From Cohnella hashimotonis (GTDB lineage Bacteria > Bacillota > Bacilli > Paenibacillales > Paenibacillaceae): DNA of 64,000 bases. This document shows, in pieces, positions 23,818-33,550 of this stretch. Under the pieces are notes generated by a model. The model did not search any database. It worked only from the letters and a program-made list of their open reading frames with translations, and was not told the origin of the DNA. Made by a program: the position numbers and the translations under genes. The first letter of the stretch is position 1. Every line of letters starts with the position of its first letter. The stretch lies in NCBI RefSeq assembly GCF_030014955.1, contig NZ_JAGRPV010000001.1, positions 4,526,001 to 4,590,000 on the forward strand, read 5' to 3'.

Positions 23818-25200
23818 TCACAATCCGGGTATCGTCACCCGAAAAGTCGTTCCTTCCCCGATGCGGCTGAACGCCTGAATCGTCCCTCCATGCCGGTGGA
23901 CGATGGCCTGCACGATCGATAGTCCCAGTCCCGTACCGCCCGAGAAGCGGGTGCGGGATCCGTCGCCCCGATAGAAGCGGTCGTAAATATGCGGCAGCTG
24001 CTCCTCGGGTATGCCGTCGCCGGTATCGGACACCTCCACGACGCAGGCTCCGCTCTCCTCTCGCGCCCGAACCGAGATTGACCGTTCGTCCGGAATATGA
24101 CGGATCGCGTTGAACAGCAGGTTCGTCCACACTTGGAGAAGCAGCGCCTCGTCGCCGCAGATCGTAAGGCTTGGCGGCACCGACAGCTTGACCGACAGCT
24201 GCTTCTCCGACAGCTGCCACTGCATCAGCCTCAGCGCATGCTGAAGCTGCCTTCTCAACGGATGCTCCCGCTTGTCCAGAGGTTCGCCGTCGGCATGGTC
24301 GAGCGTAGACAGCAGCAGCAGCTGACGGCTCATCTCCGCCAGTCTCCGCGCCTCCTGCCCGATGACGTCCGCGTATTCGATGCGCGTCGCATCGTCCAGC
24401 TCAGGCTGCTGCAAAATATCCGCGAACCCCTGGATCGAGGAGAGCGGCGTATGGATCTCGTGCGAGACGTTGGCTACGAAATCCCGCTTGGCGAGGTCCG
24501 ATCGCGCAAGTTCCCGGCTCATCGTCTCGAAGTGCCGCGCCAATTGGCCGATCTCGTCTCTTCGGTTCGTGTTGAGCCGAATCTTGTATTCGCCCTGCGC
24601 GATGCGCTTGGTCGCTTCGGTGAGCTGCGTGATCGGCTGCACCAGGTAGCGCGTGCTGAGCAGGAAGCTCGGAATGCTGAACGCGACCGTAAACATGAAA
24701 ATAAGCGCGAAAAAGACACGCAGCTCGCCGAACTGCAGACGGACGTCGGGCCGCAAAAACATGGCGTAGTTCTCCCCGGAGATTTGCAGCGGGACGCCGA
24801 CGGTGTTGCGCAAGCCGTTCTCGAAGTATCCCGTCAAAAACGGCGAATCGGGATAGTGCGCGATGCCGTGATAGACGTCCCCCGCCAGCACCCGATCGCG
24901 CACGTCCGCGGCCAGGTTCTTTTTGCGAAAGGCATGTCCGAAATAAAACTCGCGTCTCGTGCGATCGGTCAAATAGATCTGATAACCGAGCGAAGCCGCG
25001 TTGCGCATGTAATCGCCGACCGCTTCCGGGTATTGCTCGGCGAACGTCCGCGCGTCCTCCGCAATGGCGATCAATTTGGCATCATGCAGCGGCTTGAGCT
25101 TCCAATGATAATAAGCGTTCGAAACGTAAAATCCGAGCAGGCTGCTCAGTGCCACCGTGTACAAAATAATGACAAAGACGCGGAAATACAGCGACCTCAT
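23818..25200 (-). CDS. hssS: Heme-sensing histidine kinase HssS
   Basis: A 460-residue kinase with two transmembrane helices (about 10-30 and 165-190) flanking an extracytoplasmic sensor. The sensor matches HssS: YYHWKLKPLHDAKLIAIAED, FYFGHAFRKKNL, DVYHGIAHYPDSPFLTGYFE, NTVGVPL and FLRPDVRLQFGE. A HAMP domain, the H-box FVANVSHEIHTPLSS and the HATPase motifs NLLFNAIRH, DTGDGIP and GGTGLGLSI follow. In S. aureus HssS responds to excess heme and activates HssR. The ATG overlaps the hssR stop by 4 bases (ATGA). No hrtAB heme exporter genes are adjacent. Confidence 0.93.
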   Translation of the reverse strand: MRSLYFRVFVIILYTVALSSLLGFYVSNAYYHWKLKPLHDAKLIAIAEDARTFAEQYPEAVGDYMRNAASLGYQIYLTDRTRREFYFGHAFRKKNLAADVRDRVLAGDVYHGIAHYPDSPFLTGYFENGLRNTVGVPLQISGENYAMFLRPDVRLQFGELRVFFALIFMFTVAFSIPSFLLSTRYLVQPITQLTEATKRIAQGEYKIRLNTNRRDEIGQLARHFETMSRELARSDLAKRDFVANVSHEIHTPLSSIQGFADILQQPELDDATRIEYADVIGQEARRLAEMSRQLLLLSTLDHADGEPLDKREHPLRRQLQHALRLMQWQLSEKQLSVKLSVPPSLTICGDEALLLQVWTNLLFNAIRHIPDERSISVRAREESGACVVEVSDTGDGIPEEQLPHIYDRFYRGDGSRTRFSGGTGLGLSIVQAIVHRHGGTIQAFSRIGEGTTFRVTIPGL

Positions 25201-25874
25201 GAGCCGGCTGCCTCGATCTTGTAGCCGATCCCGCGAACCGTATGGATGGAAAAATGCCGCTCGCTGCCGACGAACCGTTTGCGCAAGCGCTTGATATGTA
25301 CGTCTACCGTCCGTTCGTCGCCCACGTAGTCCTGTCCCCATACGAGCCGGATCAGATCGTCGCGGGAAAAAAGACGGCCGGGATACTGCGCCATCTGGGC
25401 CAGCAGCTCGAACTCCTTGAGCGGCAAGACGATGACGCTGTCCCCGTCGATGACCTCGTAATTTTGCAGGTCGACGATAAGTTCGCCCAGCCTGAGCTTG
25501 CCGCTCGACGGAATCAGATAACGGCGAAAGAGCGCTTTGACCCGGAACAGCAGCTCTTGCAGCTCGTAAGGCTTGGTCATGTAGTCGTCCGTGCCGCTAA
25601 GGAAAGCCCGCTCCTTGTCCGCCAACTGATCTCTCGCCGTGAGCATGATAATCGGAATATCGTAGCTGTCGCGGATATGCTCGCACAAGGTCCAGCCGTC
25701 GACCTTGGGCATCATGACGTCGACGATCGCCAGATCGATCGGCTGCTCCTTGAGCACCTCGATCGCCTGCTCACCGTCCTGCGCCTCGATCACGCGATAG
25801 CCCTGTCGCGTCATGAAGTGATTCAGCAGCGACCGATGGTGAATGTCGTCGTCCGTAACCAGCAATTGCTTCAT
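25197..25874 (-). CDS. hssR: Heme-responsive response regulator HssR
   Basis: A 225-residue OmpR-family regulator. The receiver domain has Asp in LAIVDVMMPKVDG and Lys in DDYMTKPYELQELLFRVKAL, nearly identical to HssR in the stretch IPIIMLTARDQLADKERAFL. The C-terminal winged helix has the loop DEFELL-type sequence PLKEFELLAQ and the recognition region DERTVDVHIKRLRKRF. It is the first gene of the hssRS pair, downstream of a Fur-boxed promoter and an HssR-like repeat, indicating both iron control and autoregulation. Confidence 0.94.
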   Translation of the reverse strand: MKQLLVTDDDIHHRSLLNHFMTRQGYRVIEAQDGEQAIEVLKEQPIDLAIVDVMMPKVDGWTLCEHIRDSYDIPIIMLTARDQLADKERAFLSGTDDYMTKPYELQELLFRVKALFRRYLIPSSGKLRLGELIVDLQNYEVIDGDSVIVLPLKEFELLAQMAQYPGRLFSRDDLIRLVWGQDYVGDERTVDVHIKRLRKRFVGSERHFSIHTVRGIGYKIEAAGS

Positions 25875-25947
25875 GCGCCCGTTTTCACCCGCCCGCAGTC
25901 GTATATGTTAACGGTCATGCCTCAAACGCCTCTTTCCTTCCAATATA

Positions 25948-25989
25948 TGAGATTCATTCTCATTTTAACGATATTGATTATCATTATCA
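25948..25989. promoter_or_regulatory. Two Fur-box-like sites at the hssRS promoter
   Basis: TGAGATTCATTCTCA (25948-25962, 12 of 14 defined bases of the 7-1-7 consensus) and TGATTATCATTATCA (25975-25989, 13 of 14) flank the promoter spacer. They overlap the -10 and -35, so Fur should repress hssRS when iron is plentiful. Confidence 0.75.
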
Positions 25990-25990
25990 A
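25962..25990 (-). promoter_or_regulatory. hssRS promoter
   Basis: Minus-strand -35 TTGATA (25985-25990) and -10 TAAAAT (25962-25967) with the ideal 17-base spacer; both hexamers overlap Fur-box-like sequences. Confidence 0.7.
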
Positions 25991-26033
25991 TGTATAATGA
26001 ACAATTTGCCGGCTTACTTCAGATTAGGTGGGC

Positions 26034-26053
26034 AATGTGAACATCGTATGAAT
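26034..26053 (-). promoter_or_regulatory. HssR-like direct repeat upstream of hssRS
   Basis: Minus-strand reading is ATTCATACG-AT-GTTCACATT, matching 14 of 18 positions of the S. aureus HssR site. Units at 26037, 26048 and 26059 (ATTACA) are 11 bp apart. It lies about 45 bases upstream of the -35, consistent with autoactivation. Confidence 0.55.
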
Positions 26054-26070
26054 GCGAGATTACAAAAATA

Positions 26071-26093
26071 GAAGCAGGCAAGCTGCCTGCTTC
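26071..26093 (-). terminator. Terminator of the GltC-like regulator gene
   Basis: Perfect 10-bp stem gaagcaggca/tgcctgcttc with a 3-base loop; on the minus strand it is followed by TATTTTTG. Confidence 0.8.
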
Positions 26094-26148
26094 ATCTCGA
26101 TTGCGGCCATGGACACAGCTTCTGGTACAAGTCGGCCCGCATCCCCGA

Positions 26149-27072
26149 TTATGAAATCCTGTTCCAATCGGCAAAAAAATCGGACAGAAAATGATAGAAC
26201 AGCTGCTCCGTCGGCAGCAGCTTGCGTAGCGTCGGGGAGATCACGCCTACGGTGCGCGTCACCTGGGGGTCTATCAATGGCAGCTTCACCGTCGACTGCG
26301 GGATGATGTCCACCAAAGTGACCTCCGGCATGAGCGCCACGCCGAGACCCGCGGAGACAAGCCCCTTCAACGCATCGATATCGTCGCCCTCGAACGCGAT
26401 GTGCGGCACGATGCCGATCTCGCGGCATGCATTCAGCACGATCTCGCGAAAAATCGTTCCCTCCGGCAAGGTGACGAACGGATCGTCCTTCAGCTCCGAC
26501 AGCCGTATGCCGGGCTGGCGGGCAAGCCGGTGGTGGATCGGCAGCAGGGCGACGATTTTTTCGGTGAACAAAAGTTTGGAGCGAATCTTTTTTTCCTCCG
26601 CCGGCAGCGGCGCGATTAAGGCAAGATTGGATTCGCCGTGAACGACGCCTTCGATCAGGTCGCGGTAGAGCGCTTGCCTCATCTGAAACTTGGCTTCCGG
26701 GTACCGCTGGCGAAACGCGTAAATGGCCGTCGGCATCACGTGAGCGGCCAGGCTGATCGGAAACGCGATCCGAATCGTACCTTTCTCCGGCTCCAGATGC
26801 TCCTTCACCTCGCGCTTTGCCTCGCCGATCATATTCATAATTTGCTCTACGCGAGCCAGAAACAGCTTTCCGTTCGGGGTGAGCTTGACTCTTCTCCCCT
26901 CGCGAATGAACAGGTCTACCCCGAGCTCGCTCTCGAGCTGTTGTAATTGCCTGCTCACCGAAGACTGCGCGACATGCAGCGCATTGGCTGCGTCCGTGAC
27001 ATGCTCGCGCTTCGCGACTTCCATAAAATATCGCATTTGCCTGATTTCCAGGACGAATCGCCTCTCCTTCAT
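26149..27072 (-). CDS. GltC-like LysR-family regulator
   Basis: A 307-residue LysR regulator. Its N-terminus RQMRYFMEVAKREHVTDAAN and helix-turn-helix LHVAQSSVSRQLQQLESELG, plus the ligand-domain stretch EGDDIDALKGLVSAGLGVAL, match B. subtilis GltC. GltC activates glutamate synthase genes and is inhibited by a glutamate dehydrogenase. Here the gene is divergent from an NADP-glutamate dehydrogenase gene, its likely target. The ATG at 27072 is used; a start within the next eight codons near LEIRQMRYF would match GltC length better and has AAGGAG before it. Confidence 0.9.
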   Translation of the reverse strand: MKERRFVLEIRQMRYFMEVAKREHVTDAANALHVAQSSVSRQLQQLESELGVDLFIREGRRVKLTPNGKLFLARVEQIMNMIGEAKREVKEHLEPEKGTIRIAFPISLAAHVMPTAIYAFRQRYPEAKFQMRQALYRDLIEGVVHGESNLALIAPLPAEEKKIRSKLLFTEKIVALLPIHHRLARQPGIRLSELKDDPFVTLPEGTIFREIVLNACREIGIVPHIAFEGDDIDALKGLVSAGLGVALMPEVTLVDIIPQSTVKLPLIDPQVTRTVGVISPTLRKLLPTEQLFYHFLSDFFADWNRIS

Positions 27073-27183
27073 GCTCAAAACGCATCAACTTCATCGGAAC
27101 TGAATATTGGAGCGATCAACAACTTCGATCATAATATTAAACTACGATCTATAAAAACGGAAATGGCTTTAGGGCCATTGCAC

Positions 27184-28582
<1,399 letters not shown>

Positions 28583-28603
28583 GCTCGCACGGCATTGATC
28601 CAG

Positions 28604-28639
28604 CACTCCTCCGGTTAATCCGGCGGAGTGTTTTTTTTT
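28604..28639 (+). terminator. gdhA terminator
   Basis: Stem cactcctccgg/ccggcggagtg (one mismatch) followed by nine T residues. Confidence 0.85.
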
Positions 28640-28669
28640 CAAACGAAAAACCGGAATTGAAAAATGCAC

Positions 28670-28697
28670 TTGAAATACCAATTTATCCGAGTATAAT
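28670..28697 (+). promoter_or_regulatory. Promoter of the 28742 gene
   Basis: -35 TTGAAA (28670-28675), 16-base spacer, -10 TATAAT (28692-28697). Confidence 0.65.
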
Positions 28698-28741
28698 TGT
28701 CGGTATAAAAACAAACTGAAAAACGTCAGGAGATTTCGGTC

Positions 28742-29089
28742 ATGAGTCACAACTTCCAAGCGCAGCGCGAAAAGCGGATCGACGATTATCTGGATCTGTA
28801 TAATTATGCGGTCTCCATTAAGGACGAACAATGGCAGCAGGCGATACTGGCCGAGCTGAGCGCTCCGGCACGAGACGAACGGACCGAGCATCGCAGGCAG
28901 CAGCGCGACGAGCTCATCGCGTATTTTAACGATGTCAATCAGACGCTTATATTCCTCTATCGCAAGCTGCAGCGCGAGAGCGAACAAGCAAGCCGCGAGC
29001 AATTGTGGGAGCAGATCTGGACGTTAAAGCGGATCAGAGTGGAGATCGGGAAAAAAATGAGGGCGTTCAAAGAGGCGTTGAGTTCGTAA
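28742..29089 (+). CDS. Small helical hypothetical protein, 115 aa
   Basis: A soluble protein rich in Gln, Glu, Arg and Lys, almost entirely helical and probably a coiled coil. It begins MSHNFQAQREKRIDDYLDLY and ends GKKMRAFKEALSS. The CAGGAG ribosome site, a sigma-A-type promoter and codon use like its neighbours support a real gene. No family is recognised. It stands alone between gdhA and fra. Confidence 0.75.
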   Translation: MSHNFQAQREKRIDDYLDLYNYAVSIKDEQWQQAILAELSAPARDERTEHRRQQRDELIAYFNDVNQTLIFLYRKLQRESEQASREQLWEQIWTLKRIRVEIGKKMRAFKEALSS

Positions 29090-29220
29090 GTAGACAAAAC
29101 AAAAGCAGGCCTGCAGCCGTCTGCTCGGCCCGCTATAAGAATCGTTCGGGACGGCCATTGTCGGATGGCCGGTTCGGCGCGACGCGCAACATTCGGATGG
29201 GAATGGTATGATAATCGAAA

Positions 29221-29249
29221 AAGCCCGCGGCGCACGTACGCCCGGGCTT
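29221..29249 (-). terminator. fra terminator
   Basis: GC-rich stem aagcccgcggcg/cgcccgggctt (minor mismatches) directly after the fra stop, followed on the minus strand by TTTTTCG. Confidence 0.75.
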
Positions 29250-29251
29250 CT

Positions 29252-29623
29252 TTATTTACGCCAAAAAGTCTCGCAATCCGCTTTATCCGCCATATTAAAT
29301 ACGATCATTTTCTCAAGTAACGCGTAATCCACCGGGCTGTCCCAACGGATCTTCACAAGCTCCTTGGTATGTTCGTAGCCGGCTTGGACGATATCGTCCG
29401 CAAATCGCAGCATGCCCGCCTTCTCCGGCGCAACGGCCATATGCGGCTTGGCGACGCTGAACCCGACGATAAACGTGCCGTGATCGGTGAACATCGGCTG
29501 GTTCCAGGCGATCTTGGGCGTCAACGCCGGAAACTTATCCATGATCCATTCGAAAACCGCTTCGAGTCTCTCCCGGTGGGACGGGTTGTCGATGCGATCC
29601 AGGTATTCCGCGAAAACTTCCAT
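29252..29623 (-). CDS. fra: Frataxin-like iron chaperone Fra (YdhG/DUF1801)
   Basis: A 123-residue protein nearly collinear with B. subtilis Fra (YdhG): KIAWNQPMFTDHGTFIVGFS, MAVAPEKAGM, PVDYALLEKMIVFN and the end ADCETFWRK. Fra binds iron and supplies it for Fe-S cluster and heme assembly. The start at 29623 follows GGAGGGAGTCC; an upstream in-frame ATG would add eight residues not found in the family. It lies 23 bases after the GH95 gene and may be partly read from that operon. Confidence 0.92.
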   Translation of the reverse strand: MEVFAEYLDRIDNPSHRERLEAVFEWIMDKFPALTPKIAWNQPMFTDHGTFIVGFSVAKPHMAVAPEKAGMLRFADDIVQAGYEHTKELVKIRWDSPVDYALLEKMIVFNMADKADCETFWRK

Positions 29624-29646
29624 TGGACTCCCTCCGTTCCCATCCA

Positions 29647-31914
29647 TTATATCGGATCGTCGAACGGGGCCGCAAACGAATAGCTCCTCCCTGCTTCCAC
29701 GGGCAGCTCGACAAGCTCAGACCCCATACCCCGAATCCGGCAGATGCCGGTCCGGTCCGCGCGGATGACGGCCCGGACGAGACGGCCTTGCGACCATTCC
29801 ATATCCACCGTATAGCCTCCCCTGCCCCGCAGACCGCTTACGCTGCCGTCGCCCCAGGCCGCCGGCCATGCGGGCAGCAGATGGAGCACGCCGCGGTGGC
29901 TTTGCAGCAGCATCTCGGCGATGCCCGCCGTGCCGCCGAAGTTCCCGTCGATCTGAAAAGGCGGATGGTTGTCGAGCAGGTTCGGCAGCGTGGAGTGGCC
30001 CAGAAGCGCGAGCACATGGTCGCGGGCTTGGTCCGCATCCTGCAGACGGGCCCAGAAGTTGACGATCCACGCTCTGCTCCAGCCGGTATGACCGCCGCCG
30101 TGGGCGAGGCGGCGCTCCAGCGTGACGCGCGCGGCAGCCGCCAGCTCCGGCGTCTCCTCGGGCGTGAATTGCTCGCCGGGGTATAGCCCGAACAAATGCG
30201 ATATATGCCTGTGTCCGGGCTCGTCCTCCTCGTAGTCCTCCATCCACTCCTGAATCTGACCGTACTTGCCGATTTTCGTCCCCGGAATTCGGACCAGGGC
30301 ATCGGTCAGCTCCTTGCAGAACGGTTCGTCGATGCCGAGGAGCCGCGCGCTCTCGAGACAGGCTTCGAACAAGGCGCGAATCATTTGAAAGTCCATGGAA
30401 GCGCCCGCGCATAAGACGCCGGATTGTCCGCCGGGAAGTCTGTACGTATTCTCCGGCGAGATGGACGGACAGGTAATTAGCCATCCGTCTTTCCCTTCGA
30501 TCAGATAGTCCAGCAAAAATCGGGCGGCTTCCTTCATCGTCGGATAAGCCTCCGCCAAAAACGTCTCGTCTTTGCCGAAGGCATAATGCTCCCAGAGATG
30601 GAGGCAGAGCCATGCCGCGCCGAGCGGCCAGAACGTCGAGGGCGGCCAACCGTCCTGCGGCGCCGTATCCGCCCAGATGTCCGTATTGTGATGCGCGGCA
30701 AACCCGCGGCACCCGTACATCGTCTCCGCCGTCCGTCGTCCGGGTTCGCGCATCCGCTCGATCAACTCGAACAGCGGCAAATGACACTCGGCCAGATTGC
30801 AATTCTCCGCGGGCCAGTAGTTCATCTGGGCATTGATGTTAATCGTGTACTTGCTGTCCCACGGCGGCAGAAAATGAGGATTCCAGATGCCCTGCAAATT
30901 GGCAGGCAAAGACCCCGGACGGCTGGAGGAAATGAGGAGGTAACGTCCGTAATGGAAGTATAGGGACACGAGTCCCGGATCGTCTTCGCCCCGTTCGACG
31001 CGAGCCAGTCTCTCGTTCGTCGGCAGCCCTGCCTTCTCTCGGCCGGCGTCCGGGATTTCCAGATGCACGCGATTGAACAGGGAGCCGTAGTCGGAGATGT
31101 GGCGTTCGAGCAGTTGTTCGTAGGAACGGCGCGCCGCTTCGTCGATGGCCGCCTTGCAGGCGCGCTCCGGGTCCGGCGAGCGGAACGTCGTTGCGGCCGC
31201 AATGTACAAAATCGCTTCGTCAGCTTGCTCGACCACCAGATATTCGCCGACAATGCGGCTGCTGCCCCCGATAACGACCGCCTTCGCCGCCGCGCGAAAG
31301 GCCACGCCGCCTTCTCCGCCGGCATGGCCCGCCATGACCAGCCCGTCCGTTCCCCAAGGACGGATGCCGTCCAGGTATCTCCGGTGCTCACGGTCCCAGC
31401 GCACCCGGAAGCTCAGTGTCGACGGCTTGTCGGCCGTAAGCCGGACAGCGATAACTTGATCCGGGTAGCTCGCGAAAGCTTCGCGGACGTATCGGACCCC
31501 ATCTTGCACGTAACTGACGCGAACAACACCGTTGCTTAGATTCAGCTCCCGTTCGTATGACTCCACCTGGCTGCCGTTCGCGACGCCCAGAAGCTCCAGG
31601 TCCCCCAGCGGCAAATAATGCCGCTGCGATTCGGGAACGCCCGTGAGCGCCATTAACGCCAAATCCTCCGCTTCCCGCAGCTTGCCCGCCAGAATCAGCT
31701 CTCGGATCCGCGGCAAATTCGGCAGCGCGTCGGGATTGTTGCGATCCCGCGGACCGCCGTACCACAGCGAATCTTCGTTTAATTGAAGCCGCTCGCCGCT
31801 TGCGCCTCCGAACATCATGGCGCCGAGCCGTCCGTTGCCGATCGGCAGCGCCTCGTTCCATTCCTTGGCGGGCTGTCTATACCAGAGCCTCTTGTCAGCC
31901 GTATCTGCGGTCAT
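29647..31914 (-). CDS. GH95-family alpha-L-fucosidase or related glycosidase
   Basis: A 755-residue protein with the GH95 architecture: N-terminal beta domain (LWYRQPAKEWNEALPIGNGR, LGAMMFGG, NEDSLWYGGP), central (alpha/alpha)6 barrel and C-terminal beta domain. The barrel has LQGIWN, TININAQMNYWPAENCNLAE (the conserved Asn pair) and GGHTGWSRAWIVNFWAR. The family releases alpha-1,2-L-fucose or alpha-L-galactose. With no signal peptide, it acts on imported oligosaccharides. It is the last gene after SBP-YesM-YesN, with AGGGGGATC before the ATG. Confidence 0.92.
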   Translation of the reverse strand: MTADTADKRLWYRQPAKEWNEALPIGNGRLGAMMFGGASGERLQLNEDSLWYGGPRDRNNPDALPNLPRIRELILAGKLREAEDLALMALTGVPESQRHYLPLGDLELLGVANGSQVESYERELNLSNGVVRVSYVQDGVRYVREAFASYPDQVIAVRLTADKPSTLSFRVRWDREHRRYLDGIRPWGTDGLVMAGHAGGEGGVAFRAAAKAVVIGGSSRIVGEYLVVEQADEAILYIAAATTFRSPDPERACKAAIDEAARRSYEQLLERHISDYGSLFNRVHLEIPDAGREKAGLPTNERLARVERGEDDPGLVSLYFHYGRYLLISSSRPGSLPANLQGIWNPHFLPPWDSKYTININAQMNYWPAENCNLAECHLPLFELIERMREPGRRTAETMYGCRGFAAHHNTDIWADTAPQDGWPPSTFWPLGAAWLCLHLWEHYAFGKDETFLAEAYPTMKEAARFLLDYLIEGKDGWLITCPSISPENTYRLPGGQSGVLCAGASMDFQMIRALFEACLESARLLGIDEPFCKELTDALVRIPGTKIGKYGQIQEWMEDYEEDEPGHRHISHLFGLYPGEQFTPEETPELAAAARVTLERRLAHGGGHTGWSRAWIVNFWARLQDADQARDHVLALLGHSTLPNLLDNHPPFQIDGNFGGTAGIAEMLLQSHRGVLHLLPAWPAAWGDGSVSGLRGRGGYTVDMEWSQGRLVRAVIRADRTGICRIRGMGSELVELPVEAGRSYSFAAPFDDPI

Positions 31915-31930
31915 GATGATCCCCCTATCT

Positions 31931-33550
31931 TTACGTTCTCGAGGCTTCCCGATATTCCTGCGGCGTCACGCCGGTCGCCTTTTTAAAGAAGCGGGTGAAC
32001 GACTGGGAGGCCTCGTACCCGACCCGGACCCCGACTTCCAGTACTTTCAGGTCGTCGTTCTTCAGCAGCGCCTTGGCCCGCTCGACGCGCGCGGCTTCGA
32101 TATATTCCGAAAGGTTCATGCCGCAAGACTGCTTGAATAGACGCGACAGGTACGACGGATTGAAATGGATGTATCCGGCGAGGCGAACCAGAGACAGATC
32201 CTCGTCCAGATGCTCCTCGATATAAGCGCGGACCTTCAGGATCGCTTCGGCGGCCCGGTTGCTTTCTCCGGAGCTTCGGAGCTCGAAAAGCTCGCCCGAC
32301 ATTGCGCGAAGAAACGCGAACGCGTCCTTCCAGCAAGCAAATTCGTCAGGCCGCATCAAGGCGGGAAAGCCGGTTACCTGATTCTCGAGCTCCAACCGGT
32401 TGATATAAGACAATAGGACAAGCGAGATCGTATAGTACAGCTCCAGCAAATAGGGAGACCCGTTGTCCTGCTCCGACGCCGTCAGTTCGTCGAAGAGCTG
32501 AAGGAATTCTTCGCGCCTGCCGGCATCCAAATGGGCGGATAAAGCATCCGATTTGTCCCGCGGCGAGCGTTCCCTCGCGCAGCATGAGACATCGAGACTA
32601 AGCATCCGAACCATTTGCCCACCGTCTCCGGTTCTGGTCTGCCCTTGGCGCCGCATCTTGTCATAGGTGGCGGACAGCTTCCCCCACTTGGAGGGCCGAT
32701 CTCCCAGCGTTACGGCGACGGAGAGCTCGAGACTGCTCATGCACGCTTGCTGGATGAGTTCGAATTGACCGACCAGATAAGACAGGAAGGACATGCGATC
32801 CTCTTCCTCTTCGCTCGCGTCCGCTCGGTCGGCCGACGGCTGAATGAGCCAGACCACGTCGCCGAAGCGATCGATCATGCCGAGGCTCAGCACCTGTCCG
32901 TTCAGCAGACGCTCGGCCAGCAGCGTGACGGCCATGGCCGATTCATGCCGGCTCGCGTAGGACGAAACGGCGGACGAGGCGCGCGAAAGATCTCCCTGCG
33001 CCACGTAGACCGGCCTTTCGGCATCAAGCGGGATGCTCAGCTTGCGGAAGTCGGCCGCCAGATTCGCTGCCGGATTCGCGCCATGCAAGAGATGCCGGAA
33101 ATATTCGCCGCGGGCCAGCACCTCGAGCGTATTCAGCTTCTCCTGCGCTCGCTGGATGAGGTCGTTCACGCGCAGGCTGTCGTTCAGTTCAGCTACGGCT
33201 TGATCGACTGCCTGAATAACCTTTGGATACCCTTCGCTCTTGAGGAGGTATTGCACGCCTGGCGTCTGAATCGCCCTGTATACGGCATCGAAGTCGCTGT
33301 AGCCGGTGAGGAAGATCACCCGGCAATGCGGCCAATGCCGCTTGATGACGGACAGGAGCTGCATCCCGTCGATGCCCGGCATTCGAATATCGGACAGCAC
33401 GATGTCCACTCGTGTCCGATGCAGCCAATCGAGCGCCTCCCTGCCGGAATAGGCCTTGCATAGATCGAGATCGAGATTGCATCGGGACAGCGTCTCGTAC
33501 AAGCCGTCGGTAATCATTTCTTCGTCATCCACAATCAGCAACCGGTACAT
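31931..33550 (-). CDS. YesN-type AraC-family response regulator
   Basis: A 539-residue regulator: receiver domain (MYRLLIVDDEEMITDGLYET, Asp in VDIVLSDIRMPG), a long middle region, and a C-terminal AraC helix-turn-helix pair (YIHFNPSYLSRLFKQSCGMN and VGYEASQSFTRFFKKATGVT). It is paired with the YesM-type kinase encoded upstream (26-base overlap). Such pairs activate glycan-importer and glycosidase genes. The start at 33550 follows GGGAGGGACGAGCCG; upstream codons lack a ribosome site. Confidence 0.93.
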   Translation of the reverse strand: MYRLLIVDDEEMITDGLYETLSRCNLDLDLCKAYSGREALDWLHRTRVDIVLSDIRMPGIDGMQLLSVIKRHWPHCRVIFLTGYSDFDAVYRAIQTPGVQYLLKSEGYPKVIQAVDQAVAELNDSLRVNDLIQRAQEKLNTLEVLARGEYFRHLLHGANPAANLAADFRKLSIPLDAERPVYVAQGDLSRASSAVSSYASRHESAMAVTLLAERLLNGQVLSLGMIDRFGDVVWLIQPSADRADASEEEEDRMSFLSYLVGQFELIQQACMSSLELSVAVTLGDRPSKWGKLSATYDKMRRQGQTRTGDGGQMVRMLSLDVSCCARERSPRDKSDALSAHLDAGRREEFLQLFDELTASEQDNGSPYLLELYYTISLVLLSYINRLELENQVTGFPALMRPDEFACWKDAFAFLRAMSGELFELRSSGESNRAAEAILKVRAYIEEHLDEDLSLVRLAGYIHFNPSYLSRLFKQSCGMNLSEYIEAARVERAKALLKNDDLKVLEVGVRVGYEASQSFTRFFKKATGVTPQEYREASRT

